DNA of 64,000 nt from Sulfotelmatobacter sp049792875 (GTDB lineage Bacteria > Acidobacteriota > Terriglobia > Terriglobales > Acidobacteriaceae). Positions 51,991 to 58,940 of the stretch are shown here, in pieces. A model generated the notes under the pieces. That model worked only from the letters and a program-made list of their open reading frames with translations. It ran no database searches and was not told the origin of the DNA. The stretch lies in NCBI GenBank assembly GCA_049792875.1, contig JBARBI010000124.1:7346-71345 (forward strand), written 5' to 3'. How positions within the stretch are numbered: position 1 is the stretch's first letter; each line of letters starts with the position of its first letter. Both the position numbers and the translations under genes were made by a program.

Positions 51991-52659
51991 ATGCACATGC
52001 AGTTGATGAACTCGTATCGCATCCCTTTCTCCACGCTGATCAGCTACATCCCGATCATCGCCACCATCGTCACCACTCTGTTCAGCGTGATCCTGGCCCG
52101 CGCCACCCTGCGTTATGTCGAGGCCACCGATAAAGGCCTGGCCCTCGCTCGAGAGGAATTCGAGCGCGAGTGGTCCCCCGACCTGCACATCAAGATGGAA
52201 CGCGTCTCCGCGACCGAAGCCAGAATCATCGTCACCAATCTGGCGAAGACCTCGGTCCTGCTACAGCTCCTGCAGCTGCGCAAGCTGACCCATGCCACAC
52301 CATTCGAGCGCTGCCGCCTGAACGATCCTCTGGTCGGCGGCATGACCTGGACGCAGGAAATGGGCCGGCGCATCGTCGGCTGCACCGGAGCGGAATTCGA
52401 AGGCCCCATCGCGGCCTCGATGACCTTCTATGCGGCTGGACGGATGTTCCGCACCGACTGGTTCCGCTCGCAAATTCAGGTTCGTGACGGCCGCATCATC
52501 AGCCTCGAGCCCAGCAACATGCCCGCCCGCCGCGTCCGCGTAGTCGAGCGCAAAGGCCCCGAACGCCGCCGCGAGTTCGTGCAAGACGTAACCGCCGCCG
52601 TGGCCCCAGAAAAGATAAACACAAAACCCGACGAGAACTTCTTCGTAACCGGCGCCTGA
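51991..52659 (+). CDS. Membrane-anchored protein of unknown function
   Basis: A 222-residue protein with one membrane helix (FSTLISYIPIIATIVTTLFSVILA, residues 12-35), a short coiled coil (ATDKGLALAREEFEREW), and a soluble beta-rich domain (about 65-180: DLHIKMERVSATEARIIVTN). The layout resembles the numerous YtcA-like or DUF-type proteins with a single anchor and a C2-like domain. I do not recognise a family. ATG 51991 has no ideal ribosome binding site; the in-frame ATG 51997 is an alternative. The frame upstream covers repeats only. Confidence 0.6.
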   Translation: MHMQLMNSYRIPFSTLISYIPIIATIVTTLFSVILARATLRYVEATDKGLALAREEFEREWSPDLHIKMERVSATEARIIVTNLAKTSVLLQLLQLRKLTHATPFERCRLNDPLVGGMTWTQEMGRRIVGCTGAEFEGPIAASMTFYAAGRMFRTDWFRSQIQVRDGRIISLEPSNMPARRVRVVERKGPERRREFVQDVTAAVAPEKINTKPDENFFVTGA

Positions 52660-52667
52660 TCTCGTCG

Positions 52668-52750
52668 TGTGGGGACGGGCGCCTTCGCCCGTCCAGCGAA
52701 GCGCAGCGAGCGCCCTTGTTGGTGTGGGGACGGGTCTTCGACCCGTCCAG
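52668..52750. repeat. Two tandem family D palindromes
   Basis: Unit 1 (52668-52695): GGGGACGGGCGCC and TTCGCCCGTCC. Unit 2 (52722-52750): GGGGACGGGTC and TTCGACCCGTCC. The two stems differ by compensated base changes while loop and outer words stay. Confidence 0.65.
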
Positions 52751-52858
52751 GCCGAGCCGAGCTCGGGTGCGAAGGAATCTTGACTTCACCCAGGAATGAA
52801 CTTCCGCGGCGCTCCAACCGACTCCTCCCTGCTATTCTGCTGCTAATCCCCTCGACAA

Positions 52859-52885
52859 CTTGAGATCACAAATTGTGATCTCAAG
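52859..52885. promoter_or_regulatory. Palindromic operator candidate upstream of the ORF6N gene
   Basis: 27-base palindrome with 13-base arms CTTGAGATCACAA and TTGTGATCTCAAG around one A. It ends 20 bases before the ATG of the ORF6N gene, where a bound repressor would block transcription. The same element recurs inside the gene at 53106-53132 with a single base change. Confidence 0.7.
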
Positions 52886-52905
52886 GTTGAAGCGAGTTCT
52901 TCCCT

Positions 52906-53487
52906 ATGGCAAAGACAGCAATTGTGGTCGCAAGAAAAGTGGATACGAAAATCTTCGTTCTTCGCGGGCAGCGGGTCATCCTCGACACCGACCTCGCCGA
53001 GCTCTACGGAGTACAAGTCCGGCACCTGAATCAGCAGGTCAAGCGCAATGCGAAACGATTCCCTCTCGCCTTCCGCTTTCAACTCTCTCCGCACGAACTC
53101 AAAATCTTGAGATCACAAAATGTGATCTCAAGTGAAGGCCACGGCGGCGCGCGCTATCGTCCCTACGCCTTCACGGAACACGGTGCCATCATGGCGGCCA
53201 CCGTGCTGAACTCCGAACGCGCGATCGAAATGAGCGTGTTCGTCGTTCTTGCCTTTGTCCGCATGCGTCGCGCCATCGCCGGAAACCGTCATATCCTGAG
53301 CAAGCTGGGGGAACTGGAACGCCGCCTGAAGAATCATGACTCCGACATCCAGGACTTGATGGACGCAATCCGCGAACTCATGAGCCCCCCAGAGCCCAGC
53401 CGCAGCCGCATTGGATTCGAGGTGCCTTCAGGCCCAACTAGCAAGGGTCTCAAAGGTCGCACGGAGCAATTCCGACGGAACAGGTAA
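52906..53487 (+). CDS. ORF6N domain protein
   Basis: A 193-residue DNA-binding protein of the phage-derived ORF6N/KilA-N group. FVLRGQRVILDTDLAELYGV and QVRHLNQQVKRNAKRFP form the ORF6N domain, followed by ILRSQNVISS..GARYRPYAFTEHGAIMAATVLNS. A coiled coil (ELERRLKNHDSDIQDLMDAI) ends the conserved part, with a basic tail. In chromosomes these proteins often stand alone as orphan regulators. The segment LRSQNVISS is encoded by a 27-base palindrome nearly identical to one upstream of the gene, so the protein probably controls itself (inference). The ATG lacks a clear ribosome binding site. Confidence 0.85.
   Translation: MAKTAIVVARKVDTKIFVLRGQRVILDTDLAELYGVQVRHLNQQVKRNAKRFPLAFRFQLSPHELKILRSQNVISSEGHGGARYRPYAFTEHGAIMAATVLNSERAIEMSVFVVLAFVRMRRAIAGNRHILSKLGELERRLKNHDSDIQDLMDAIRELMSPPEPSRSRIGFEVPSGPTSKGLKGRTEQFRRNR
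53106..53132. promoter_or_regulatory. Intragenic copy of the ORF6N palindrome
   Basis: Arms CTTGAGATCACA and TGTGATCTCAAG around AAA; 26 of 27 bases match the upstream copy 247 bases away. It encodes the conserved LRSQNVIS stretch of ORF6N proteins. Paired sites at this spacing could support repression by looping. Confidence 0.65.
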
Positions 53488-53622
53488 ATTGAAGGCCGAT
53501 TAATCCTGCGCCCGCCATGAGTTGCTGAGTCTAGTAACCCTTACCAAAGATCGCTCGTCCCACCTCAATTCGCTAAAGATTCTGCACCCGCTGCCGATCC
53601 TCTCCCCTTAGAGGACCAGACT

Positions 53623-53793
53623 ATGATCACTTCAGTCAGCAGCGCTCACGCCAACGACGCGCAAGAGGTCTCCAAGCCACATATCCTCAAGGTGGAACCA
53701 CAAATCCAGACGCCAAAGAGCGGCGCCCTCTCGCACGACCAGGTCAGGCTCAAGAGCGCCGGCGAAGTCGACCACGACGCCGGCCGGAAGTAA
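53623..53793 (+). CDS. Small hydrophilic protein, unknown
   Basis: A 56-residue frame, MITSVSSAHANDAQEVSKPH onward, ending GALSHDQVRLKSAGEVDHDA before GRK. AGAGGACCAGACT gives a ribosome binding site at good distance. The pattern (short Ser-rich start, then HDQVRLKSAG and DHD) resembles small acidobacterial proteins of unknown role. No signal peptide. Too short for firm support. Confidence 0.45.
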   Translation: MITSVSSAHANDAQEVSKPHILKVEPQIQTPKSGALSHDQVRLKSAGEVDHDAGRK

Positions 53794-53848
53794 ACGTCGT
53801 TTCCACGATTCCGCAAACCACCACAGACGCCCGCGTCACCGTGGAAGA

Positions 53849-53921
53849 GCGGCGCTTTGAGCGGCGCTTTGAGCGCCGCGTTAAAGCGCGCTTAAATTAT
53901 CAGGGCTTCAGCCCCTGTGGT
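53849..53921. repeat. Family B REP (diverged)
   Basis: GAGCGGCGCTTTGAGCGGCG, GAGCGCCGCGTTAAAGCGCG and CAGGGCTTCAGCCCCTG words in tandem. A degenerate REP near the end of the Ro operon. Confidence 0.6.
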
Positions 53922-53982
53922 CGTCTTTCCCTCCACAAGACCCGGCATGCCGACGAAAGTAGAAACGCCGGCGCCGGCGTCT

Positions 53983-54273
53983 CTACCCTTCGGCCTCGAT
54001 GCCCCCAACCTCCGGTACGAATCCGATTCGCACCGGGCACATCCGGACGTTTCGGTCGCGGTAGTCCGTGCAGTAGAGCACGTCAAGCTTGACCGGCCGC
54101 ACTCCGCCGCCGAACGTGCAGAACACGGTATTGCCGCCCGTCGCGCCGTATTGCATGTGGACGGACGCGCACCCGACGCACAACCCACGCGGCCGCTTCG
54201 CCCGCTGGCGCCGCATCAGTCGCACAGCTCGCAAACCCGCGATCACAATCAGATAGAACACAATCCAAGGCAT
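53983..54273 (-). CDS. Small membrane protein with Cys motif, end of Ro operon
   Basis: A 96-residue protein with one N-terminal helix (MPWIVFYLIVIAGLRAVRL), a basic stretch, then GLCVGCASVHMQYGATGG, TVFCTF, LYCTDY and VRMCPVRIGF. The CxxC plus further Cys suggest a zinc ribbon or redox site. AAAGGAGGTTTCG is a near-perfect ribosome binding site, which strongly supports translation. It lies 178 bases downstream of the Ro gene on the same strand. I do not recognise the family. Confidence 0.7.
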   Translation of the reverse strand: MPWIVFYLIVIAGLRAVRLMRRQRAKRPRGLCVGCASVHMQYGATGGNTVFCTFGGGVRPVKLDVLYCTDYRDRNVRMCPVRIGFVPEVGGIEAEG

Positions 54274-54407
54274 CGAAACCTCCTTTCCCCGAAATTCATC
54301 TCCTCACTTAATTTCGGTCACCGGCCTTTCGCCCGCCAAACACTTCCCTGGCTTAGCGTGTGTCGCTCTCTCGCCGACGGCTCTGGCGGCCTGGTACTTC
54401 CGGGCCG

Positions 54408-54437
54408 CCGGACGGACGAATGCGTCCGCCCCCACAT
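54408..54437. repeat. Family D palindrome
   Basis: CCGGACGGACGAATGCGTCC and GCCCCCACA, a few bases beyond the stop codon of the Ro gene. Confidence 0.5.
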
Positions 54438-54451
54438 GAGCCGTTTGCGTT

Positions 54452-55774
54452 TTACTCCGTCTGCTCCAGCGTGCGGATGTACTCGAGGACCGACTCGCTC
54501 CAGCCGTCGATGTGCGTCCACTTGCCGTAGCCGACGCCGTTCTTGTAGCTGGCCACGTTGATCACATAGCCCTTGCCGCGAGGCGCAGGCACCGTGTCGT
54601 GCGCCTGCTCGTCGGTGATAACGATCAGGCGATCGTAGCCGTGCTTCTGATTCAGCTCGCCAACAGCGTTGCCGAGCTGCGTGCCGTTGTGCCGCTGCGA
54701 AGCGTCGATCGCGTCGCGCAGCGCAAAGCCGCGACGCGCCGGCACTTCGACCAGGGTGTCGGAAAAGCTGAACACCGCCACCTTCTCGCCGATCTCTCGC
54801 AGCAACACCGCGAGCCCGTACGCTGCGTCCGTACGCTGCATCTCGGAACGCTGCGAAAGCGGGGCGGTCATCGAGCCGGAAACGTCAACCAGCACGATGG
54901 TCTTCCCGCGCAGCGTCTCCTGCGGGTTGACCTGAGACACGCACTTCAGCATGGCCTGCTCCAGAGCCTCTTCCCACTGCGGAGCGTAACGCGCCGCAGC
55001 CAGGAAGCGGAACGGAAGCACACGCGCCGTGCTCATGGAACCGAGCGCGGCGAGCACGAGATCCTCGTCCACTCCGACCTCGCGCATGTTGCGCAGGTTC
55101 CGGAGCAGAGCGAGAGCTCCCAGCTTCTGCTCGCGGAGCAATCGCTCCCAAGCCTCGCGTTTGTCGGCGCCAGAGCTGAGAGCAACTTCCCACGTGTCAG
55201 GAGCAGTGAGCTCGCCCGCGATCAGGCGCTTCCACACTTCGGCCTGCGCCTCGTCCCGCGGCTTGGCGTGAGCGAGGAACAGCACATCGCGCAGTTTGAC
55301 AGGTCCGCCGCGATCGTACTTCGCCAGCGCATACTCATCGAACTTGGGGAAAGCCGCAGCCAGCCCCTTCTTCACCTGCGCCGACAGAGGCATGCGTCCG
55401 TCCTTCCAGTAAATGGCCACGAACTCGGCAAGCTCGTCGGCACGCTGAATAACGCGCGCCAGCGTCTCCGCCACAAAGCCGCGATGCGTGGCATGACGCG
55501 CCATTTCGCGTACGAGCAGAAGCGGCGCGTGACGCAGCTTCATCCTCTCGCGTCCCTCGACCGCAAGCGCGGCCACCTTCTCGGCCGCAACCTTGGGAAC
55601 GAGCTCCGCGATGCGCCCCGCGATCTCGACCCCGTCTTCGTAGAACTGGCTCTCCCAGAGCAGGCAAGCCAGCACCGAGCGCCGCAGCTGCAGCTCCGTC
55701 GAAATGTTGGGGGCCGGCGCGCCTTCGTGGGTGCGCGGGCGGAAGTTCAGGTTAACTAGATTCAGTCGAGCCAT
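54452..55774 (-). CDS. TROVE (Ro60/Rsr) RNA-binding protein
   Basis: A 440-residue Ro-family protein. The N-terminal part (about 20-280) is the helical HEAT-repeat ring of the TROVE domain (LRRSVLACLLWESQFYEDG, REMARHATHRGFVAETLARV, LSAQVKKGLAAAFPKFDEY, RDVLFLAHAKP). The C-terminal part is a VWA domain with intact MIDAS (TIVLVDVSGSMTAP, HNGTQLGNAV, VITDEQAHD). Ro rings hold misfolded RNA ends in the pore and Y RNAs on the outside; in bacteria Rsr works with exoribonucleases in rRNA and tRNA quality control. AAAGGAGGCCACACTT precedes the ATG. Five predicted Y-like RNAs and an AAA+ ATPase lie upstream. Confidence 0.93.
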   Translation of the reverse strand: MARLNLVNLNFRPRTHEGAPAPNISTELQLRRSVLACLLWESQFYEDGVEIAGRIAELVPKVAAEKVAALAVEGRERMKLRHAPLLLVREMARHATHRGFVAETLARVIQRADELAEFVAIYWKDGRMPLSAQVKKGLAAAFPKFDEYALAKYDRGGPVKLRDVLFLAHAKPRDEAQAEVWKRLIAGELTAPDTWEVALSSGADKREAWERLLREQKLGALALLRNLRNMREVGVDEDLVLAALGSMSTARVLPFRFLAAARYAPQWEEALEQAMLKCVSQVNPQETLRGKTIVLVDVSGSMTAPLSQRSEMQRTDAAYGLAVLLREIGEKVAVFSFSDTLVEVPARRGFALRDAIDASQRHNGTQLGNAVGELNQKHGYDRLIVITDEQAHDTVPAPRGKGYVINVASYKNGVGYGKWTHIDGWSESVLEYIRTLEQTE

Positions 55775-55790
55775 AAGTGTGGCCTCCTTT

Positions 55791-55855
55791 GCGGCTGTCA
55801 GCGATCAGCTGTAAGCTTTCAGCAAGAAGCTTCTAGCTGCCGGCTTCTAGCTAAA
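55791..55855. repeat. AGCT-type hairpin upstream of the Ro gene
   Basis: Overlapping words GCTGTCAGCGATCAGCTG, AAGCTTTC, AAGAAGCTTCTAGCTG and GGCTTCTAGCTAAAC. Several alternative hairpins are possible. The same word family lies before rpmI, between pheS and pheT, and around trxA. Confidence 0.5.
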
Positions 55856-55913
55856 CTTGTTTGTCATTCCGTACCTGCGTTCGCTGCCGTTGAGGAATCT
55901 GTTGTTGTTTCAA

Positions 55914-56042
55914 TCGCCGGGGAATTAGGCGACGACGGCGTTTTAGACGGAAGTTCTGGCTAAACTACAGAGCGAAAGCTCTGGCAGGATTCCATACCTG
56001 CGTCGTCCGTTCCGAAGTAGCCGTTGTCTTCACCACCGGCGA
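55914..56042 (-). ncRNA. Predicted Y-RNA-like unit 5
   Basis: A 129-base unit between the ATPase and Ro genes. Closing helix TCGCCGG/CCGGCGA; 5' box TGGTGAAG and 3' box AATTCC directly inside it. Next inward is a 9-position helix GACAACGGC/GCCGTCGTC with one mismatch, like a tRNA acceptor stem, then hairpins GCAGG/CCTGC (8-base loop) and CAGAGC/GCTCTG. No convincing T-arm is seen here. The unit would be cotranscribed with the ATPase and Ro genes. Confidence 0.7.
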
Positions 56043-56061
56043 ACGTTTTCGGCGCTTGCGA

Positions 56062-57369
56062 CTATCCCCCCACAGACACCATTTCCATTTCTTCATCTCG
56101 GGGATGCGACCTTGCTACGCTGTCAGCCACGTGCCTGCCTGTCTGATCCTCCGCCATGCCCAGCAGAAGACCCTGGAATTCCGCCATGGTCTCTGCCGAG
56201 CGACAGGCTTCTACGATCTCGCGTGCCTGATGCTCCGTTGCCTCGGGAAAGAATCTCCGATACAACTCCATCTTCTGTAGGTCAGACGCTTTCCCCAGAT
56301 ACAGCCTGTAATCAATTCGGCCTGGCCTGAGAAGTGCTGGATCGAGCGCTTCGATCCGGTTCGTGGTCATCATGAACAAAACTCCAGTCGGTGCGAAGAA
56401 CCCGTCCAGCACATTCAGCAAGCCCGAGAGTGTGACACCATTTTGGGTTGTGGCACTCTCCTTTTCCTTTCTGAAAACGGCTGATACTTCGTCGCCAACA
56501 GCATTAGTGCTTGCAGCTACGCGAGCCTGTCCGCCTTTCATGCAGTCGATGTCTTCAAACAGCAGCACCGAATCCGCGGGAATCTGGTTGACCGCACTCA
56601 TCAGGCTCCGGTCGTTAAAATCGCCCAGGTTCAGGCAATACACTGACAACCCGAAGTGTGCCGCCAGCGCCGACACCAGCGAAGTCTTCCCCGTTCCGGG
56701 AGAACCGTACAGCAAGTAGCCACGATGGTACGGAACTCCGAGACGCGAGTACCGCTGCTTCGATTTCTGAAAGTTCGCGACGTCCGGCACCAGGCGCTCC
56801 TTCTCGCCAGGTGGCAGAACCACCGATTCGAGCAAGCGCGGCGCGTACCCTTCCGAATGGTCCCAACCGTCGTTGTACGTGCATAGCCAAGACTGCACGC
56901 CGAGGCGCTTGAGATGGCAGCGCACGACATCATCGACAAATCGTTTCAGAAAAGACTGGCTCCTCCCGACCGTTCTGAAGGTCAACGATTCGAGGCGTCT
57001 CGCGGCGCGTTCCCGCGTGTTCTCGCTGCGCGAAAACCAGACCTGAAACGGCCTTCCTCCATACCAGAACCAGTGAAGGCCCGGCGCGGGAATGAGCGCA
57101 ACCCGTTCCGCGCGCAACGTTGTATCCAGATCGACGCGCCGCATCCGCTTGAGAAAGTGCTGCTCGAGAAACCACTCTTTAACCCATACGAAAGCGACAT
57201 CGTCGTCCTTCACGGTGATCATCATGGTGGTTTGCTCCACGAACCATTCCCATGCTTTGAGAGGGATAGCTCGCAGCCAAACGCCTAACCCACCGACCAG
57301 CATGAGCAACAGTCCGCCAGAAGCAAACTGGTTCTGGCCGCTCAATACGTGTTTTAAGAACTCGATCAT
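56062..57369 (-). CDS. BCS1-like membrane AAA+ ATPase
   Basis: A 435-residue AAA+ protein of the BCS1 group. An N-terminal helix (ASGGLLLMLVGGLGVWLRAI) is followed by a BCS1_N-like domain (about 40-190, with TTMMITVKDDDVAFVWVKEW), a Walker A GYLLYGSPGTGKTSLVSALA, Walker B SVLLFEDIDCM, sensor 1 MMTTNRIEALDPALLRPGR and Arg finger. Mitochondrial BCS1 moves folded Rieske protein across a membrane. Here it lies between Y-RNA-like units and just upstream of the Ro gene on the same strand, so it may act with the Ro particle (inference). GTG 57375 is an alternative start. Confidence 0.88.
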   Translation of the reverse strand: MIEFLKHVLSGQNQFASGGLLLMLVGGLGVWLRAIPLKAWEWFVEQTTMMITVKDDDVAFVWVKEWFLEQHFLKRMRRVDLDTTLRAERVALIPAPGLHWFWYGGRPFQVWFSRSENTRERAARRLESLTFRTVGRSQSFLKRFVDDVVRCHLKRLGVQSWLCTYNDGWDHSEGYAPRLLESVVLPPGEKERLVPDVANFQKSKQRYSRLGVPYHRGYLLYGSPGTGKTSLVSALAAHFGLSVYCLNLGDFNDRSLMSAVNQIPADSVLLFEDIDCMKGGQARVAASTNAVGDEVSAVFRKEKESATTQNGVTLSGLLNVLDGFFAPTGVLFMMTTNRIEALDPALLRPGRIDYRLYLGKASDLQKMELYRRFFPEATEHQAREIVEACRSAETMAEFQGLLLGMAEDQTGRHVADSVARSHPRDEEMEMVSVGG

Positions 57370-57427
57370 ATTCACTTACGAACCATTCGGACCGGCGCTT
57401 CGTCCGAAGTCGCCAGGAGAAATCAAC

Positions 57428-57615
57428 TCGCCGGGGAACGTGCGAGAAGAGATTCGACTCGAGGCCGGTCTCTGCGGCAACCCTGAGCTTCGGGACAACG
57501 CCCCCAGATCCTCGCGGATCCCGGCATTCCCGCAGATCAGCACCTCGGCAGGGTTCGCCACCCTGCAGCGTCGATCGTTTGGCGCGAAGTAATTCTTCTC
57601 TTTCACCACCGGCGA
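57428..57615 (-). ncRNA. Predicted Y-RNA-like unit 4
   Basis: A 188-base unit. The closing helix TCGCCGG/CCGGCGA, 5' box TGGTGAAA and 3' box CGTTCC match unit 5. Inside lies GAGAAGA/TCTTCTC, an acceptor-like helix, and further in a strong hairpin GCAGGGT/ACCCTGC. A T-loop-like TCGAATC precedes the acceptor-like 3' strand. An open frame across it (57376-57609) has no homology. Confidence 0.65.
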
Positions 57616-57686
57616 AACTTATTCTGCGAATCCAAAACATCCCGGTTAGGGCGCAGGCGAGATTGCCTGCGCCGTAGTGACGGACA

Positions 57687-57778
57687 CAGCCAGGGAACTG
57701 GGATCACGGTTGAGGGCTCGAACCCCGGCCTTAATAACAGGCACGCCACGAAGTTGCCGTGAACTTCACCACTGACTG
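57687..57778 (-). ncRNA. Predicted Y-RNA-like unit 3 with tRNA-like domain
   Basis: A 92-base unit. Closing helix CAGTCAG/CTGGCTG (one G-U), 5' box TGGTGAAG, 3' box AGTTCC. The inner helix TCACGG/CCGTGA (57757-57762 with 57704-57709) mimics an acceptor stem and encloses an anticodon-like GCCT/AGGC hairpin and a T-arm with GGGGTTCGAGCCC. It is the most compact tRNA mimic of the set. Confidence 0.75.
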
Positions 57779-57828
57779 AATTTTGTCGTGCGCGGCACTC
57801 CCCCGCACGTGGACGACAAAGCGACAAA

Positions 57829-57945
57829 GGTCAGGGAACGTGCGGCGACGGAGCGGGCTTCCGCCCATGAGGAGTCGAACCTCACAGCCTGGAAAACCAG
57901 GACTGTTCTGCCAAGAGAAGTATCCGTAACCTTTCACCACTGACC
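57829..57945 (-). ncRNA. Predicted Y-RNA-like unit 2 with tRNA-like domain
   Basis: A 117-base unit. Closing helix GGTCAG/CTGACC, 5' box TGGTGAAAGG, 3' box CGTTCC. Inside: acceptor-like ACGGA/TCCGT, D-arm-like TTCT-CTTGGC-AGAA, anticodon-like CCTGG-TTTT-CCAGG, a perfect T-arm TGAGG-TTCGACT-CCTCA (57868-57884), and an extra GGGC-GGAA-GCCC hairpin where a real tRNA would go straight to the acceptor strand. Confidence 0.78.
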
Positions 57946-57975
57946 GAATTCACACCACGTCGAACTGCGCTCGAC

Positions 57976-58000
57976 GGGACGGACGAATGCGTCCGTCCCC
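57976..58000. repeat. Family D palindrome between Y-like units 1 and 2
   Basis: GGGACGGACGAATGCGTCCG followed by TCCCC. It sits between two predicted RNAs and could serve as a processing or termination stem, though it belongs to a genome-wide family. Confidence 0.6.
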
Positions 58001-58017
58001 ACGCAATGGAGTCCTTT

Positions 58018-58084
58018 GCTGGGGGAATTGGCGACAGCGGTGTGTCGTGTCAAGGCGAAGGAACCGCAGTCTTCACCACCCAGC
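58018..58084 (-). ncRNA. Predicted Y-RNA-like unit 1
   Basis: The first and shortest unit (67 bases). Closing helix GCTGGG/CCCAGC, 5' box TGGTGAAG, 3' box AATTCC. The interior has only a simple hairpin CGACA-CACCGC-TGTCG in place of a tRNA-like domain. It would be the 5'-most unit of the array. The promoter should lie in 58085-58334, but no clear hexamers were recognised. Confidence 0.65.
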
Positions 58085-58334
58085 GTGCTTTTGTTTTGTT
58101 AGCTTTGCGTTAAAGAGCGCCGAGGATTAACTGACGCAATCGGTTGACGCCCGAAAGCCGACTCGGCTAGTTCCTGGCCGAGGCAGCCCGCATAGCGATT
58201 TGTGCTTATGAATCGACAAATTTGGGCGTCCTTTCTCTTGGGGATGTTTGAAGATGCCATAACTTCTAGCTTTGTGCAAGAGGAAAAATGAGATTTTATC
58301 GAAATTATTTTGCCGGGCCTTCGGACAAAACAAA

Positions 58335-58784
58335 TCAATCTGCAAGAAGTTCGAAAGCAGGATAACTCTCAGCGATAGCGGCGAAGGCTTCGGGAGGCGA
58401 ACCCGCGGGAATCGAAAAGTAACGTTGCACTTCGCGCTTGAAGGAGTCGAGGTACGCTTTCAGGATCTGCGGCTTGTCCGTGTCGGGAATCGGGCGCAGG
58501 CGGAATTTCAGGCGCTTACTTCCCTTCTTCAGTGTGACTTCTCCCGCAGCTTCGGCGTTGCGTACCCATTGCGTGCGTCCACGTGGGGCGACCAGATAAC
58601 GCTTGCCGTTCCGTTCCAGCAGATCGACCGGGGTGGAGTAGAGCTTGCCGGTCTTACGTCCGCGGACTTCGAGCAGGTAGTTGTGTGAAAAGCCAAGCCC
58701 GAGGCCGACAAGAAACCCGAAGGTGCGGTTGAAGATTTTTTCGACGGCACTGGGTTCGCGGAAAGCTGGGAGGCTGGAGTTCAT
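58335..58784 (-). CDS. F420-dependent (DUF385) nitroreductase-like protein
   Basis: A 149-residue split-barrel flavin/deazaflavin protein: NYLLEVRGRKTGKLYSTPVDL, KRYLVAPRGRTQWVRNAEAA and the C-terminal FRLRPIPDTDKPQILKAYL. Members use F420H2 to reduce varied substrates; F420 use in this organism is not shown by the window. ATG 58784 gives the family N-terminus (MNSSLPAFREPSAVEK). It reads towards the Y-like array. Confidence 0.82.
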   Translation of the reverse strand: MNSSLPAFREPSAVEKIFNRTFGFLVGLGLGFSHNYLLEVRGRKTGKLYSTPVDLLERNGKRYLVAPRGRTQWVRNAEAAGEVTLKKGSKRLKFRLRPIPDTDKPQILKAYLDSFKREVQRYFSIPAGSPPEAFAAIAESYPAFELLAD

Positions 58785-58877
58785 ACCACGATTATAGTGA
58801 CCTCGGCCGCAACAGCGACAAGCTCCCAACTGCTGAGTCCGCCCAGAAAGGGCCGCAGAGAACGCCGAGCAACTTCA

Positions 58878-58907
58878 TGTGGGGACAGCCGCCCTCGGCT
58901 GTCCGGC
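58878..58907. repeat. Family D palindrome
   Basis: GGGGACAGCCG and CGGCTGTCC arms with CCCT loop, between the oxidoreductase and msrA. Confidence 0.6.
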
Positions 58908-58940
58908 CGAGGAAAGCTCGGCGCCTCCGCGCCCAACATC

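Noticed and set aside
52860..53135. Alternative frame starting within the upstream ORF6N palindrome, which also spells LRSQIVIS.
   Set aside because: It soon leaves the ORF6N frame and gives an unrelated peptide; the similarity is better explained at the DNA level.
57376..57609. Open frame of 77 codons over Y-like unit 4.
   Set aside because: No ribosome binding site, no homology, and composition fits a structured RNA; the 7-bp closing helix and boxes match the other units.
57687..57945. TTCGA T-loop motifs suggested ordinary tRNA genes on the minus strand.
   Set aside because: After each T-arm there is no normal 7-bp acceptor strand with a discriminator, an extra hairpin follows in unit 2, and the whole is enclosed by a Y-like outer helix.
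58099..58338. Minus-strand open frame of 79 codons upstream of the Y-like array.
   Set aside because: Atypical residue composition, no ribosome binding site, and it occupies the likely promoter region.
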